Shown here: one piece after another, positions 47,261 through 56,557 of the stretch
How positions within the stretch are numbered: the stretch's first letter is position 1
Layout: the number at the start of each line of letters is the position of its first letter
NCBI RefSeq assembly: GCF_008638305.1
Contig: NZ_VTPZ01000011.1
Span: 83,000 to 146,999, forward strand
Length of the DNA: 64,000 nucleotides
Source of the DNA: Pseudomonas profundi
GTDB lineage: Bacteria > Pseudomonadota > Gammaproteobacteria > Pseudomonadales > Pseudomonadaceae
Direction of reading: 5' to 3'
The notes under the pieces: model-generated
The model's database searches: none
The model's input: only the letters and a program-made list of their open reading frames with translations
What the model was told of the DNA's origin: nothing
Made by a program: the position numbers and the translations under genes

Positions 47261-48381
47261 TGCGCTCCCTCTTCGCCCTGTCGGTCACGCAACAGTCCTG
47301 AAAGAATCACCAGCGCCTCCCTGGCCGTACCTGCTGCGTCGCCCTGTTGCGCCTGACGCAGCTCTTCAATCACTTCCCCGAGGTAGCCGTCAGCATGTAA
47401 CCCGCCAATGTCGGCCTCGGTGGGATACAACCGAAGCTCCTGCAGATCATATTCGAGATACCGGTGGAACGCCTCGGCCCTGCTCAGCGCCTGATGCAGA
47501 CGTTGCTCTCCCGCCAAATCCAGGTGACCGGACAAGGCGATACTGAGTACGGATGGCTGAACCAGTTGTTGTAACTGCTCGGTGAACAGATCCAGATCCG
47601 AAGGCAGATCGAGTTGCTGATGCCACTGCAGCCATGGGAACTGTCCGATAGCAGTCGCCGTTACCTGCGGTTCGCTGCCGGGGCGTTCAATGCTGACATC
47701 CAATAGCTGACCAGCACCGTTGCTTTTGAAGCGATCCTGCTCCGGCGTACCGCTATACCAGGTGCGCGCATCGATACGCTTGCAACCATGCCAGTCACCC
47801 AGCGCCAGATAGTCGAGATTGGCACGCTCGGCCCGATCCGGCGCAATAGGGTTTGGCGAGTCGATATCCTCAGCCAGAATGCCCTGGACGCTGCCATGTG
47901 CGATGCCGATACGCAGCAGCCCCGGTGGCGTCTCGGCATGCTCGAACCATTCGGTGAGGTCAATATAGGTATGCCGCTGCGTGAGCGGAGCTGCCAGAAT
48001 CGCCAGGTGCTGCTCAGCAAAAACCAGCACACCCGGCTGCAGCGCAACGTGCACATTGTCGGGAATTGCCCCGAGCCGCTCGGCGCGGGTCCAGACACTT
48101 TCAGCCAGCGCGGCGTCGTGATTGCCCGGAATCATTATCCAGAGCCCTGCATAGCCTTGCATGGCCATGAACAGACGGCGGATGGTCCGGTCCGAAACCG
48201 TTTGCGCATCAAACACATCGCCGGCAACCAGTACTGCATCGACTCCCTGCTCATTGGCCAGGCGCGCGATACGCTCCACTGTACTGATCCGCGTTTCTGC
48301 AAGAACAGGCCCGTCTTCCGGGCCAAAACGCTCATATTGTCGGCCGATCTGCCAATCGGCGGTGTGCAGAAAACGCGGCAT
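47257..48381 (-). CDS. YhaO/SbcD-like DNA exonuclease (Mre11 family)
   Basis: A 374-residue metallophosphoesterase with the motifs HTADWQIG (residues 6-13), VAGDVFD, PGNHDAAL and IAHGSV, a set typical of Mre11/SbcD/YhaO nucleases. Upstream of and overlapping the Rad50-like gene by 4 bp, it should form a DNA-end-processing complex with it. Whether it serves repair or phage defence cannot be told from sequence. Confidence 0.87.
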   Translation of the reverse strand: MPRFLHTADWQIGRQYERFGPEDGPVLAETRISTVERIARLANEQGVDAVLVAGDVFDAQTVSDRTIRRLFMAMQGYAGLWIMIPGNHDAALAESVWTRAERLGAIPDNVHVALQPGVLVFAEQHLAILAAPLTQRHTYIDLTEWFEHAETPPGLLRIGIAHGSVQGILAEDIDSPNPIAPDRAERANLDYLALGDWHGCKRIDARTWYSGTPEQDRFKSNGAGQLLDVSIERPGSEPQVTATAIGQFPWLQWHQQLDLPSDLDLFTEQLQQLVQPSVLSIALSGHLDLAGEQRLHQALSRAEAFHRYLEYDLQELRLYPTEADIGGLHADGYLGEVIEELRQAQQGDAAGTAREALVILSGLLRDRQGEEGAQ

Positions 48382-48448
48382 CAGATGTCCTTGAGCTCTT
48401 ACTATCCAGCAACGCGGCGTCCGGCAAGCAGATAGTGATGTATGGGTC

Positions 48449-49501
48449 TCAGGCTGGCTGAAGCGTCGCCATATCGATTACAAATCGGTATTTGACGTCG
48501 CTCTTCAGCATGCGCTCGTAAGCTTCGTTAATCTGTTCCATCGAGATCATCTCGATATCCGAGACGATACCGTGTTTGGCACAGAAATCGAGCATCTCCT
48601 GCGTTTCGGCAATGCCGCCAATCAGTGAGCCGGCAAGTCGGCGCCGACGGAATATCAGGCCAAAGACGTCTGGCGACGGGTGTGGCGTGGCAGGCGCACC
48701 TACCAGCGTCATGGTCGCATCACGCTTGAGCAAGGCCATGAAGGCATCGAGATTGTGCGGCGCGGCCACCGTATTGAGGATGAAGTCGAAACTATCGCGA
48801 TGCGCGTCCATTTCGTCCTGGTTTTTCGACACCACCACTTCGCTCGCACCCAGACGCAGCGCATCCTGCTTCTTGTCCGGCGAGGTAGTAAAGAGTACTA
48901 CCCTTGCCCCCATTGCGTTGGCGATTTTAACTGCCATGTGGCCAAGGCCGCCGAGCCCGACTACGCCAACTTTCTGACCCGGCCCTACTTTCCACTGACG
49001 CAGCGGCGAGTAGGTGGTAATGCCTGCGCAGAGTAACGGTGCCACAGCAGCCAGATTCTCTGTGTGGCTGATGCGCAGGACGAATTTCTCGTCGACTACG
49101 ATCTTGCTGGAGTAACCGCCATAGGTGTTCTCGCCGCCGGCAACCGGGCCGTTATAGGTACCGGTGAAGCCGTTCTCGCAATATTGCTCCAGACCATCGG
49201 AACAGGACGCGCAGGACTGGCAACTGTCGACCATACAGCCTACGCCAGCAATGTCCCCGACCTTGAAGCGACCGACCTGCGAGCCAACCGCCGATACACG
49301 GCCGACGATTTCGTGGCCTGGTACGGACGGATAAAGCGTGTTGTTCCACTCGTTGCGTGCGGTGTGCAGGTCCGAGTGGCAGACGCCGCAATAGAGGATA
49401 TCGATCTGAACATCCTGAGGGCCAGGCGTACGGCGTTCGAAACGAAAAGGCGCCAGCGGCGTATCAGCATTTGTCGCGGCATAGCCAAGTGCATCAGTCA
49501 T
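48449..49501 (-). CDS. Zinc-dependent alcohol dehydrogenase (YahK/CAD type)
   Basis: A 350-residue medium-chain dehydrogenase/reductase: catalytic zinc motif CGVCHSDLHTARNEW and GHEIVGRV, structural zinc cysteines DSCQSCASCSDGLEQYC, and NADP-binding GLGGLGHMAV. This is the YahK/cinnamyl-alcohol family that reduces aldehydes with NADPH. The start at 49501 is chosen because GGAG lies 10 bp upstream and the protein then begins like family members; the longer frame has no support. Confidence 0.9.
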   Translation of the reverse strand: MTDALGYAATNADTPLAPFRFERRTPGPQDVQIDILYCGVCHSDLHTARNEWNNTLYPSVPGHEIVGRVSAVGSQVGRFKVGDIAGVGCMVDSCQSCASCSDGLEQYCENGFTGTYNGPVAGGENTYGGYSSKIVVDEKFVLRISHTENLAAVAPLLCAGITTYSPLRQWKVGPGQKVGVVGLGGLGHMAVKIANAMGARVVLFTTSPDKKQDALRLGASEVVVSKNQDEMDAHRDSFDFILNTVAAPHNLDAFMALLKRDATMTLVGAPATPHPSPDVFGLIFRRRRLAGSLIGGIAETQEMLDFCAKHGIVSDIEMISMEQINEAYERMLKSDVKYRFVIDMATLQPA

Positions 49502-49687
49502 GGGGTATCTCCTGCAGAAAGGTGAGACAGCGCGTTGTGTCATATCTCGACTCAGGGCATGGCTTGCAGTTCCGCGCACGGACTTCCATCGCCATCTGAT
49601 GCTATATGGAAAGCCGCAATCGGGACCTGCATTTCCATGAGCGTATTAAAGTCGCCTTGCTTGCATGCTGTAGTGCCGCATTCAGCT

Positions 49688-49945
49688 TTACGGCGCTTCT
49701 TCGTCCAACGCTGCCAGCGCGTCGGCGTTGTTCTTGAACGCTTTGGCGAAGATATCCCGGCGCTTTGCCATGTAGAGACTCGCCTCCTCAGCCTGCTGTT
49801 CTGATAATGAGGGAACGGCTTTAAGCAAAACGTCGCCCAACGCTTCGGCCAGTTCCAGCATTTTATCGTGACGGTCGGCTTCGGCTTTATCCATGAATAG
49901 CTGCTCCGGGTCTCTACTGCTTCGATACACAATTTCAACGGCCAT
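49688..49945 (-). CDS. yebG: YebG-family DNA-damage-inducible protein
   Basis: An 85-residue protein with the YebG pattern MAVEIVYRS, KAEADRHDKMLELAEAL and EQQAEEASLYMAKRRDIFAKAF. YebG is a small LexA-controlled protein of unclear function. A good SOS box lies 80 bp upstream. The 186 bp between it and the alcohol dehydrogenase hold no other gene. Confidence 0.88.
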   Translation of the reverse strand: MAVEIVYRSSRDPEQLFMDKAEADRHDKMLELAEALGDVLLKAVPSLSEQQAEEASLYMAKRRDIFAKAFKNNADALAALDEEAP

Positions 49946-50025
49946 GCTTCACCTCAGGCTGTACGTGAGTCCTTTTGTACCGGGATCAGGCAAACACTGT
50001 CCGCGATCTCGGCCGGGACATTGTA

Positions 50026-50041
50026 CTGTATAGGCATACAG
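50026..50041 (-). promoter_or_regulatory. LexA (SOS) box of yebG
   Basis: CTGTATAGGCATACAG matches CTGT-N8-ACAG with the preferred TA-rich flanks (TACTGTAT...). It lies about 90 bp upstream of the yebG ATG. Confidence 0.85.
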
Positions 50042-50120
50042 CATCATAGAGGGGCAGCCGCATCTGCCAGGCTCAAGGCCCGGCAGCTACATGGTTATAG
50101 CGAGGAGAGACTTGCTGAGG

Positions 50121-51320
50121 CTACGAGCAGACCGGGCCGGCTGGTTTGACAGGCGCTGTCTGACGACCAGCGATAGGAGCACTGAGTATCTTGTATACGT
50201 CACTCCACATCGCCTGGGACTGTTTTTTCAGCGCGTCGGAACGCAACATCAGGCGGACTGAAAGCTCCTGAGAGCGCTGTTTATCGGTCAAATATTCCAG
50301 CACGTAGTCCAGTTCTTCGTCGGACATGCTGATATCCAGGATACCGGGCTCGAATCCATAATCCGCAAACAGCATCTGATATTTGTGGCTCCATCCTGTG
50401 GCAAGCGACGGGACGCCCTGTGACAGGGCGCTGACCAGGCCGTGGAATCGGCTACCGACCGTGCCCCGACAGGCACCCAGGATACCTTTGATGGCAAGCG
50501 GATTGGCTTCTATGACGACCGGGATTCCGCCCACAGCCTGAGAGACCTCGCGGGCCAGGTTCAGGTCATCCTCGCCTTCATGAACGAGCATGAAAGGCCT
50601 GGCGCCCTTGTCGAGCAGCATCTTAGCGGCGCGTTTCAGGAAGGGCACATAGCCCTTGGCTACCGCTTCGCTGGTCTTGTCCATCATCCGATAGTTCGGA
50701 ACGATGGCGATCTGGTGGGTCGCGGGATCGAAATAGTCGGGCACCGTGCCTTCCAAAAGGTTGGTGAAATCCGGGCACATCTTGATCTTGTCCTGCTCGC
50801 CGACGATGTCGGTGAGATACTTGTAGGAGACCGGTTCGCGGGCAAAGATCAAGTCACAGTTGCCGACGAATTCCTTTACCGCAGCCTTGCTCCGGTCATC
50901 CCGAAAGGGGCCGAACGCCTGGGGCATGAGGATGACCTTGGTGCCGCGCTTTTTCCAACGACGGCTGGCACGGGCGAGCTCTTCAGACAGTTCGGCGCCC
51001 CACTGATCGGTATAGGCGAAACCCGCTGCATCCAGGACCACGTCAATTTCACTGTCCAGCACTACGCCATACATTTCACGCAGACGGGACGGAACGAAGG
51101 CAGCCAGATCACCGAAAGGAATGTTTTTACGCCACAGCCACGCCTTCTGGTACAGGCCAAGCTCGGCTCGGCCACGGTAAGGATAGGGACCGGTTTCTCG
51201 GCTCGGTTCCATGACGAGCCTGGCGTTGGGGCAATTACGGCGAAGTTGTTGCACCACTGCATGCAGCATCAGCTCGGCGCCCTTGTTTACAAACCCGGCC
51301 TTTCGGATTTCGATATTCAT
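50121..51320 (-). CDS. Polysaccharide pyruvyl transferase family protein
   Basis: A 399-residue protein of the WcaK/CsaB family (PS_pyruv_trans): N-terminal GFVNKGAELMLHAVV, a central IFAREPVSYKYL, and the C-terminal ACRGTVGSRFHGLVSALSQGVPSLATGW typical of the second Rossmann half. It would add ketal-linked pyruvate from PEP to a sugar of a surface polysaccharide. It is the last gene of an operon with a flippase and a nitroreductase, 1 bp after the flippase. Confidence 0.87.
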   Translation of the reverse strand: MNIEIRKAGFVNKGAELMLHAVVQQLRRNCPNARLVMEPSRETGPYPYRGRAELGLYQKAWLWRKNIPFGDLAAFVPSRLREMYGVVLDSEIDVVLDAAGFAYTDQWGAELSEELARASRRWKKRGTKVILMPQAFGPFRDDRSKAAVKEFVGNCDLIFAREPVSYKYLTDIVGEQDKIKMCPDFTNLLEGTVPDYFDPATHQIAIVPNYRMMDKTSEAVAKGYVPFLKRAAKMLLDKGARPFMLVHEGEDDLNLAREVSQAVGGIPVVIEANPLAIKGILGACRGTVGSRFHGLVSALSQGVPSLATGWSHKYQMLFADYGFEPGILDISMSDEELDYVLEYLTDKQRSQELSVRLMLRSDALKKQSQAMWSDVYKILSAPIAGRQTAPVKPAGPVCS

Positions 51321-51321
51321 A

Positions 51322-52638
51322 CTAACCTCGCCTCAATTCTTTGATCGTCTCGGGCACGCTGATGAACGCATGAAACATCATGCTCTTGCTCATCATCACG
51401 AACAACGCCCGAGTCTTGCTGGACAGCAGCAGGCTGAAATAACCTGCTATGGAATAGGAAATCAACGTAGCAACCGCTGCCCCGGCTACGCCATGACTTC
51501 CTATTAAAAAGTAATTCAAAACAATATTGCTGATCGCGCCTAGCCCCTGGGTAAGCAGAGAAAATATGAAGACTTCTTCCATGATGATCCATTTGCTGAA
51601 CAAGGCCCGCATGAAGACGAATATTGATGCGAATATATGTACTGACAGCACTTGGGCTGCAGCGGAGTACGCATCGCCATACAGCAGATCAATTACCCAG
51701 TCGGAAAGCAGAAACACGACGACCGACAAACAGAAGGCTGAAAGAAACAGCAGATCGAAGATAACCTGCATCAGTTTTTTGTATTTCTCTTTATTGTGAT
51801 CCCGAACGTCAATTATCTTCGGGAAGATGGAAGCCATCAATACTGTCGGAATGAGGTACCAGGCTTCAGATAATTTGGAAGCCGCCGCATATTGACCCAC
51901 CGCATTGTCACCCAACATATACTGCAACATGATCTGATCTACTTTGAGGTAGATCACAGCAGACAGCGAACCCAGAAAAATAAGAAAGCTCTTGCCAAGC
52001 AATTCCTTGCTCAGGGACCAGGAGAAATCGAAGCGGAAGGAGCGCTTCAGTGCCAGGGCATAGATAACCAGAATCAGCGAGGTCAACATGATAATGACCA
52101 CATGCGCGGCGGCGATCCATACCAGCCCCAATCCCGCGACAGCGAGGATGATCTTGAGTCCGTTTCCGCCCAGCTGGCCAACTGCGCCGGCGATCGCGGC
52201 ATATTTCGCCTTGACCCGCGCCTGAAACCAGTCGATCAACACTTCAAAGGGTGTGAAAAACAGCGCCAGGCCAATCAGGGCCAACACCAGAAAATCGCGG
52301 TCCTCGCCAATGAACCAGGTACCGATCAATATCGCATAGGCGATGAAGGATGCGGCCACCTTGGTCATGAATACTGACGAGAGGATGCGGTCTTCCTGAT
52401 CAGGTCTTACCCGCAACTCCTTGACCACCAGACCGGTGAGACCGAGGTGGCAAACAATTGTCAGCAAAGCCACCAGGGATAGTGCGTAATTAAGGTATCC
52501 AAAATCACCCGGGCCCAGGTAGCGTGCCAGCACGACGGTCGCAGTGAGGCCAACGGCCAGCATCAGGATCTTTTCGCCGAGCATCCAACCGGAATTGGAA
52601 AGGTAGCGCCTGAACTCCTGTAACTTGAGTTCCTTCAT
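51322..52638 (-). CDS. Wzx-like oligosaccharide flippase (MATE/MOP)
   Basis: A 438-residue membrane protein with about 12 to 14 hydrophobic helices and the polysaccharide-synthesis opening (LSNSGWMLGEKILMLAVGLTATVVLARYLGPGDFG). Such proteins flip undecaprenyl-linked oligosaccharides to the periplasm. It overlaps the nitroreductase stop by 4 bp. Its base composition looks more AT-rich than the core genes, common for surface polysaccharide loci. Confidence 0.87.
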   Translation of the reverse strand: MKELKLQEFRRYLSNSGWMLGEKILMLAVGLTATVVLARYLGPGDFGYLNYALSLVALLTIVCHLGLTGLVVKELRVRPDQEDRILSSVFMTKVAASFIAYAILIGTWFIGEDRDFLVLALIGLALFFTPFEVLIDWFQARVKAKYAAIAGAVGQLGGNGLKIILAVAGLGLVWIAAAHVVIIMLTSLILVIYALALKRSFRFDFSWSLSKELLGKSFLIFLGSLSAVIYLKVDQIMLQYMLGDNAVGQYAAASKLSEAWYLIPTVLMASIFPKIIDVRDHNKEKYKKLMQVIFDLLFLSAFCLSVVVFLLSDWVIDLLYGDAYSAAAQVLSVHIFASIFVFMRALFSKWIIMEEVFIFSLLTQGLGAISNIVLNYFLIGSHGVAGAAVATLISYSIAGYFSLLLSSKTRALFVMMSKSMMFHAFISVPETIKELRRG

Positions 52639-53741
52639 TCGCCGTGGGCGCCAAGACTGCTATACACGCGCGCCTCGTCGAGGGAAAGCTTCTGTGAATA
52701 AGGCACCAGACCTTCTTCTGCAGCGTAGCCAACAGAAATGAACATCACGATGCGCTCATCCGGCTCAAGGTGAAGCAGTTTGGTGGCAGCATCTTCCCGC
52801 TCGGGGATGTCCGGCCAGTTGATCGAACAGGAAGCGACTCCCTGGGTTTCCAGCGCAAACATGAATGACATCGCGGCCAACGCACCGTCGATATATATAA
52901 CGTGCCGGTCACGCACGTGCGGGTAAGCGCGAAGCCGCCCCACCACCGCAACCATTGCCGGAAAGTTATGGCTGAACCCGGCCACGCCCATAGGCAGCTC
53001 TGAGACCTGCGCAACAGAGCCCGGGTCATCAAAGATCATGAATTTGTACGGCTGCCGGTTGCAGGCGCTGGGGGATTGAACAGCCATGGCCACAGCGTTG
53101 TCGATGATATCGCGGGGTACCGGGCGGTCCTGATACCAGCGCACCGATCGGCGACGCATGCACAGCTCGGTAAACGACTGAAAGTCCACCGGTGGCGCCT
53201 GCATATAAGCAGCAAAGGGTACCCTTTCCGAATCAGGATGCCGCAGACTTGAGGCGCAGGAGTACGGTGAAGGTAGTTCTCGGAAGGCAGCGCGAGCAGC
53301 ATCGATATCCGGATGATTGCCTGTGGTCTCGAAATACGTCTTGAGCACGTCGTGCGCCCAACTGACTTCATCACGATCCACGGTCCCGGCCAGTGAATCC
53401 CGATAGGAATCGACTGTCTGCCTGATGTAGTCAACCGCAAACACATCGCGGCGAGGCTGCATGATCAGTCCTTTCTCGATGCGGTGGACGGCGCGCCTGA
53501 GGAAGTAATTGACCGACTCAGCGCCCGACTGATTCTCTTCATGCTGAAGATGACCACCCACCACCGCACGCGCCTCGCGATCAAACGCATCGGAGAAAAA
53601 GGCATAATGAAAGCGCCGCAATACAGCTGAGCGAGACAACGCACGTAGCCAGGCGAGCGAAAGTTTTCCTTGATACTGCTTCATACTACGAATGCTTTCA
53701 GGCCGCAGCACTTTCTTCAGGGCTACTTTCAGCTTTTCCAT
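52635..53741 (-). CDS. Nitroreductase-family protein in polysaccharide operon
   Basis: A 368-residue protein with a C-terminal nitroreductase (FMN) domain: CMRRRSVRWYQDRPV, VQSPSACNRQPYKF, LPMGVAGFSHNFPAMV, CSINWPDIPEREDAATKLLHLEPDERIVMFISVGY. About 150 N-terminal residues are extra. It starts the operon with the flippase and pyruvyl transferase, so it may modify a sugar or its lipid carrier by an FMN-dependent step; this is inferred from context only. Alternatives include a dehydrogenase for a pyruvate donor. Confidence 0.82.
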   Translation of the reverse strand: MEKLKVALKKVLRPESIRSMKQYQGKLSLAWLRALSRSAVLRRFHYAFFSDAFDREARAVVGGHLQHEENQSGAESVNYFLRRAVHRIEKGLIMQPRRDVFAVDYIRQTVDSYRDSLAGTVDRDEVSWAHDVLKTYFETTGNHPDIDAARAAFRELPSPYSCASSLRHPDSERVPFAAYMQAPPVDFQSFTELCMRRRSVRWYQDRPVPRDIIDNAVAMAVQSPSACNRQPYKFMIFDDPGSVAQVSELPMGVAGFSHNFPAMVAVVGRLRAYPHVRDRHVIYIDGALAAMSFMFALETQGVASCSINWPDIPEREDAATKLLHLEPDERIVMFISVGYAAEEGLVPYSQKLSLDEARVYSSLGAHGE

Positions 53742-54148
53742 TTTTTAACTGCACCATGATTAGTTGATATGCTGCGAACCCCAGACCATGAAGTCTATTT
53801 GATGTCACCAAAACATCAAGCTTCGCCAACAAACTTGCCACTTGGCTATCGTTATGATTTCAATGACTAAACTTTAAAGGTATATCGCCGATATGACTTT
53901 CCAGAGGGCGCGAAGTTTAGTCGGATCCAGGCATTTTTACAATTTGTATACTCTGTCACATTTTGCGCAGAAATAACGGAAAGAAATGCTTGCTCCTCTC
54001 TAGCGAGTTTGCTAAAGAGCGTGCTGACTATGTCTGGTGAACCCAGAAGAAGTGTCGCAGCTTCCTCAGCTTTAGCCAAGTAAAGCCGGGCTAGAGCCCT
54101 GCCGGCCTGGATAACGGCCATGACCAGCGATACCGGAAATGGCAACAA
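53742..54148. other. AT-rich gap between nitroreductase gene and GH65 gene
   Basis: A 407-bp gap on the minus strand that is richer in A and T than its neighbours. It contains a TTGATGT-N7-ACATCAA dyad (53799-53819) and an 84-codon open frame (53867-54121) with no ribosome-binding site or recognised family. It probably holds the promoter of the nitroreductase operon. Confidence 0.5.
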
Positions 54149-56557
54149 CTATGCTCGCTGCGCCTTACGGCGTGACACTTCCAACCGCTTACCGGCTCCG
54201 AAGGAGTAGCGGGTGCCATCCAGGATGACCGTGTGAGGCCCTGCCCAGTCATCCGGCGCCGCCAGCCTCACGCGATCGTGGGTGATCTCGAGTTCCAGCC
54301 AATGCCCTCTGAACCGCAGACGTAACCGCATGGACGAGACCTCTTCGGGCAGGCCGACATCGAGCGAAAGGATATCATCGTGAACCTCCAGTCCGGTCTG
54401 GCCGCGCTGGACCAGATCCACTGTGCCTGCCATGGCGCCTAGATGTATTCCCTCAGCAGTCGTACCGCCCTGAACGTCAGCAACATCACTTTCCAGTGCC
54501 TCGTTCAGTAATGCCCAGGAATGACGGCGGTCTCGTCGCGCCAGGACCCATGAGGAAACGATTCGACTGAGCGTCGACCCATGGGAGGTGCGCTTTTCGT
54601 AATATTCGATGCTGCGCGTTTTCCACCCGTCATCCAGTTGATACCCAAGCTGCACAAAAAGGTTATCCAGCTCATGCGCCGAGAACAGGTAGAGCAACAT
54701 CAATACATCTGCCTGCTTGGATGCCTTGTAACGATTGACTGTATCGCCCTCCGCTTCCAGCAAACGATCCAGGCGATGTATATCGCCGTACTTCGTTCGA
54801 TATCCATCCCAGTCGAACTCTTCGAGTTGCTCATAGCCTTCAAACTGGCTGATGACTCCATCATCGTGGAATGGCACAAAGAGCTTGCGACTGATGTCAT
54901 CCCAGCGATCAGGCTCGGCTGATGACAAGCTTAACGCGGCGCAGAGTTCGTTCTGACACTCTGTACCCACTATCCGGTATGCATCGACTGCGCGCTGCAA
55001 CAGCCACGCAACCATCACATTGGTATAGGCGTTATTGTCCAGCCCAGGCTCGTCCCGCCATGGATACTGATCGTGGAACTCATCCGGCCCCATTACCCCG
55101 CGGATATCGTAGCGCTGGCGTTCCGGATTCCAGGTCACGGCACTGGCCCAGAACCGTGCTATCTCAAACAGCATTTCAGCACCGAAAAAACCCATGAATT
55201 CCCGGTCACCGGTAACTTCGTAATAGCGCCAGACGTTGTAGGCTACTGCAGCATTGACATGCCGCTGAAGATAAGTGTGATCTTCGATCCAGCGACCGGA
55301 CTTGGGATTCAGATGCACCAGCTGGCTTTCTTCGCGGCCATCACTTCCGCTCTGCCACGGGTACATGGCGCCCTTGAATCCGGCTTTAGCGGCTAGCCGG
55401 CGCGCTTCATCGAGACGGCGATAACGATAGCGCAGCAATGCGCGGGTTATTTCGGGTATACGAGAGTTGATAAAGGGAAAAATGAACAATTCATCCCAGA
55501 AGATATGCCCGCGATACGCTTCGCCATGCAACCCCCGCGCGGGCACGCCAACATCCAGATCGATCGTGTGTAACGAAGCTGTTTGCAGGAGGTGAAATAT
55601 ATGCAGCCGCAGAATCATTTGCGCGCGTTCGGTGCCCTCCAACATCACATCGCAGCGATGCCAAAGTCGCGACCAGGCGCCGGAATGCGATTCAAGCAAC
55701 TCGGCGAAACGGCCAGATCGCTTGATAGCCTGGCGGGCGGCCAGGGCTGGTTCCGAGATTGCGTTGTCCCGGGAAGTATAAAGCCCGACCACTTTTTCTA
55801 TCCGGGTTGCCACGCCGCGCTGCGCGTCAAAGCCCAAGGTCTGACCGACATAATCGTCCTCGATAACCAGGCCGCGAGCTACATTCAACCGTTGGCCTTG
55901 CCGGTACGCTTCGGTGCGTGCGGCCTGAGCGATACGCAAGCGCGACTGACTGGTTTCGCTCACCAGTTCAATTGCTTCGTCGCCCGCCGACCTCGCAGCC
56001 AGAGTGACCAGGTGCGTGCTGGAAAGCTGGCTATAACGCGTTACGCCGGCATTGATGACACGGCCGTCCAGCGCCGAGCAAACCGTCATCCGGCCGCTCC
56101 AGTTTTCCGGAGTAATATCCCAGCTCAGCGCGGCCAGGTGGGGATCACTCATGTGTACCAGGCGTCGCGTAACGAGTGTGGTTTCCCTTCCATCACGATC
56201 GCGGAACCGCAGGTCGCGTTCCAATACGCCGTTCTTCAGATCAAGCTTCTGCTTGTAGCTCAGCACGTCCACCGCAAGGAGATTGAACCAGTCGCCACCC
56301 TCGGGCCGGAAACTCAGACACAGCCAGTTAGGCATGTTGACCAGGTCTTCGTTGACGATTTCTCGTCCAGCTATTTCAGTGGCCAGACGATTGTAGCCGC
56401 CGGCAAGATAGGTGCCGGGATAATGCATGTCTCCCGCCTCAGCCTCCTCTGCCGCGCCGCGCGTTGCAAAGTAGCCGTTGCCCAGCGTGCACAGCGCTTC
56501 ACGAAGGCCCTCCTGGGCCGGTTCGAAGCAGTGATATTCCAGCGACCAGGTAGCCAT
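54149..56557 (-). CDS. GH65 disaccharide phosphorylase (trehalose/maltose-type)
   Basis: An 802-residue member of glycoside hydrolase family 65: N-terminal beta-sandwich, (alpha/alpha)6 barrel with FWDELFIFPF and catalytic Glu493 in MGPDEFHD, phosphate-binding HGSTLS (659-664) and TTAEGIHLGAMAGTVDL. These enzymes convert a disaccharide and phosphate to glucose and beta-glucose-1-phosphate. The beta-PGM/OtsB fusion upstream points to trehalose. It overlaps that gene by 1 bp, and the two together resemble the mycobacterial OtsB1-type single chain. Substrate (trehalose, maltose, kojibiose) is not fixed by sequence alone. Confidence 0.88.
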   Translation of the reverse strand: MATWSLEYHCFEPAQEGLREALCTLGNGYFATRGAAEEAEAGDMHYPGTYLAGGYNRLATEIAGREIVNEDLVNMPNWLCLSFRPEGGDWFNLLAVDVLSYKQKLDLKNGVLERDLRFRDRDGRETTLVTRRLVHMSDPHLAALSWDITPENWSGRMTVCSALDGRVINAGVTRYSQLSSTHLVTLAARSAGDEAIELVSETSQSRLRIAQAARTEAYRQGQRLNVARGLVIEDDYVGQTLGFDAQRGVATRIEKVVGLYTSRDNAISEPALAARQAIKRSGRFAELLESHSGAWSRLWHRCDVMLEGTERAQMILRLHIFHLLQTASLHTIDLDVGVPARGLHGEAYRGHIFWDELFIFPFINSRIPEITRALLRYRYRRLDEARRLAAKAGFKGAMYPWQSGSDGREESQLVHLNPKSGRWIEDHTYLQRHVNAAVAYNVWRYYEVTGDREFMGFFGAEMLFEIARFWASAVTWNPERQRYDIRGVMGPDEFHDQYPWRDEPGLDNNAYTNVMVAWLLQRAVDAYRIVGTECQNELCAALSLSSAEPDRWDDISRKLFVPFHDDGVISQFEGYEQLEEFDWDGYRTKYGDIHRLDRLLEAEGDTVNRYKASKQADVLMLLYLFSAHELDNLFVQLGYQLDDGWKTRSIEYYEKRTSHGSTLSRIVSSWVLARRDRRHSWALLNEALESDVADVQGGTTAEGIHLGAMAGTVDLVQRGQTGLEVHDDILSLDVGLPEEVSSMRLRLRFRGHWLELEITHDRVRLAAPDDWAGPHTVILDGTRYSFGAGKRLEVSRRKAQRA

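Noticed and set aside
53867..54148. A 93-codon minus-strand frame after the GH65 stop
   Set aside because: It begins with TTG, or ATG at 54121, without a ribosome-binding site, in AT-rich DNA, and matches no family I know. A small gene is not excluded.
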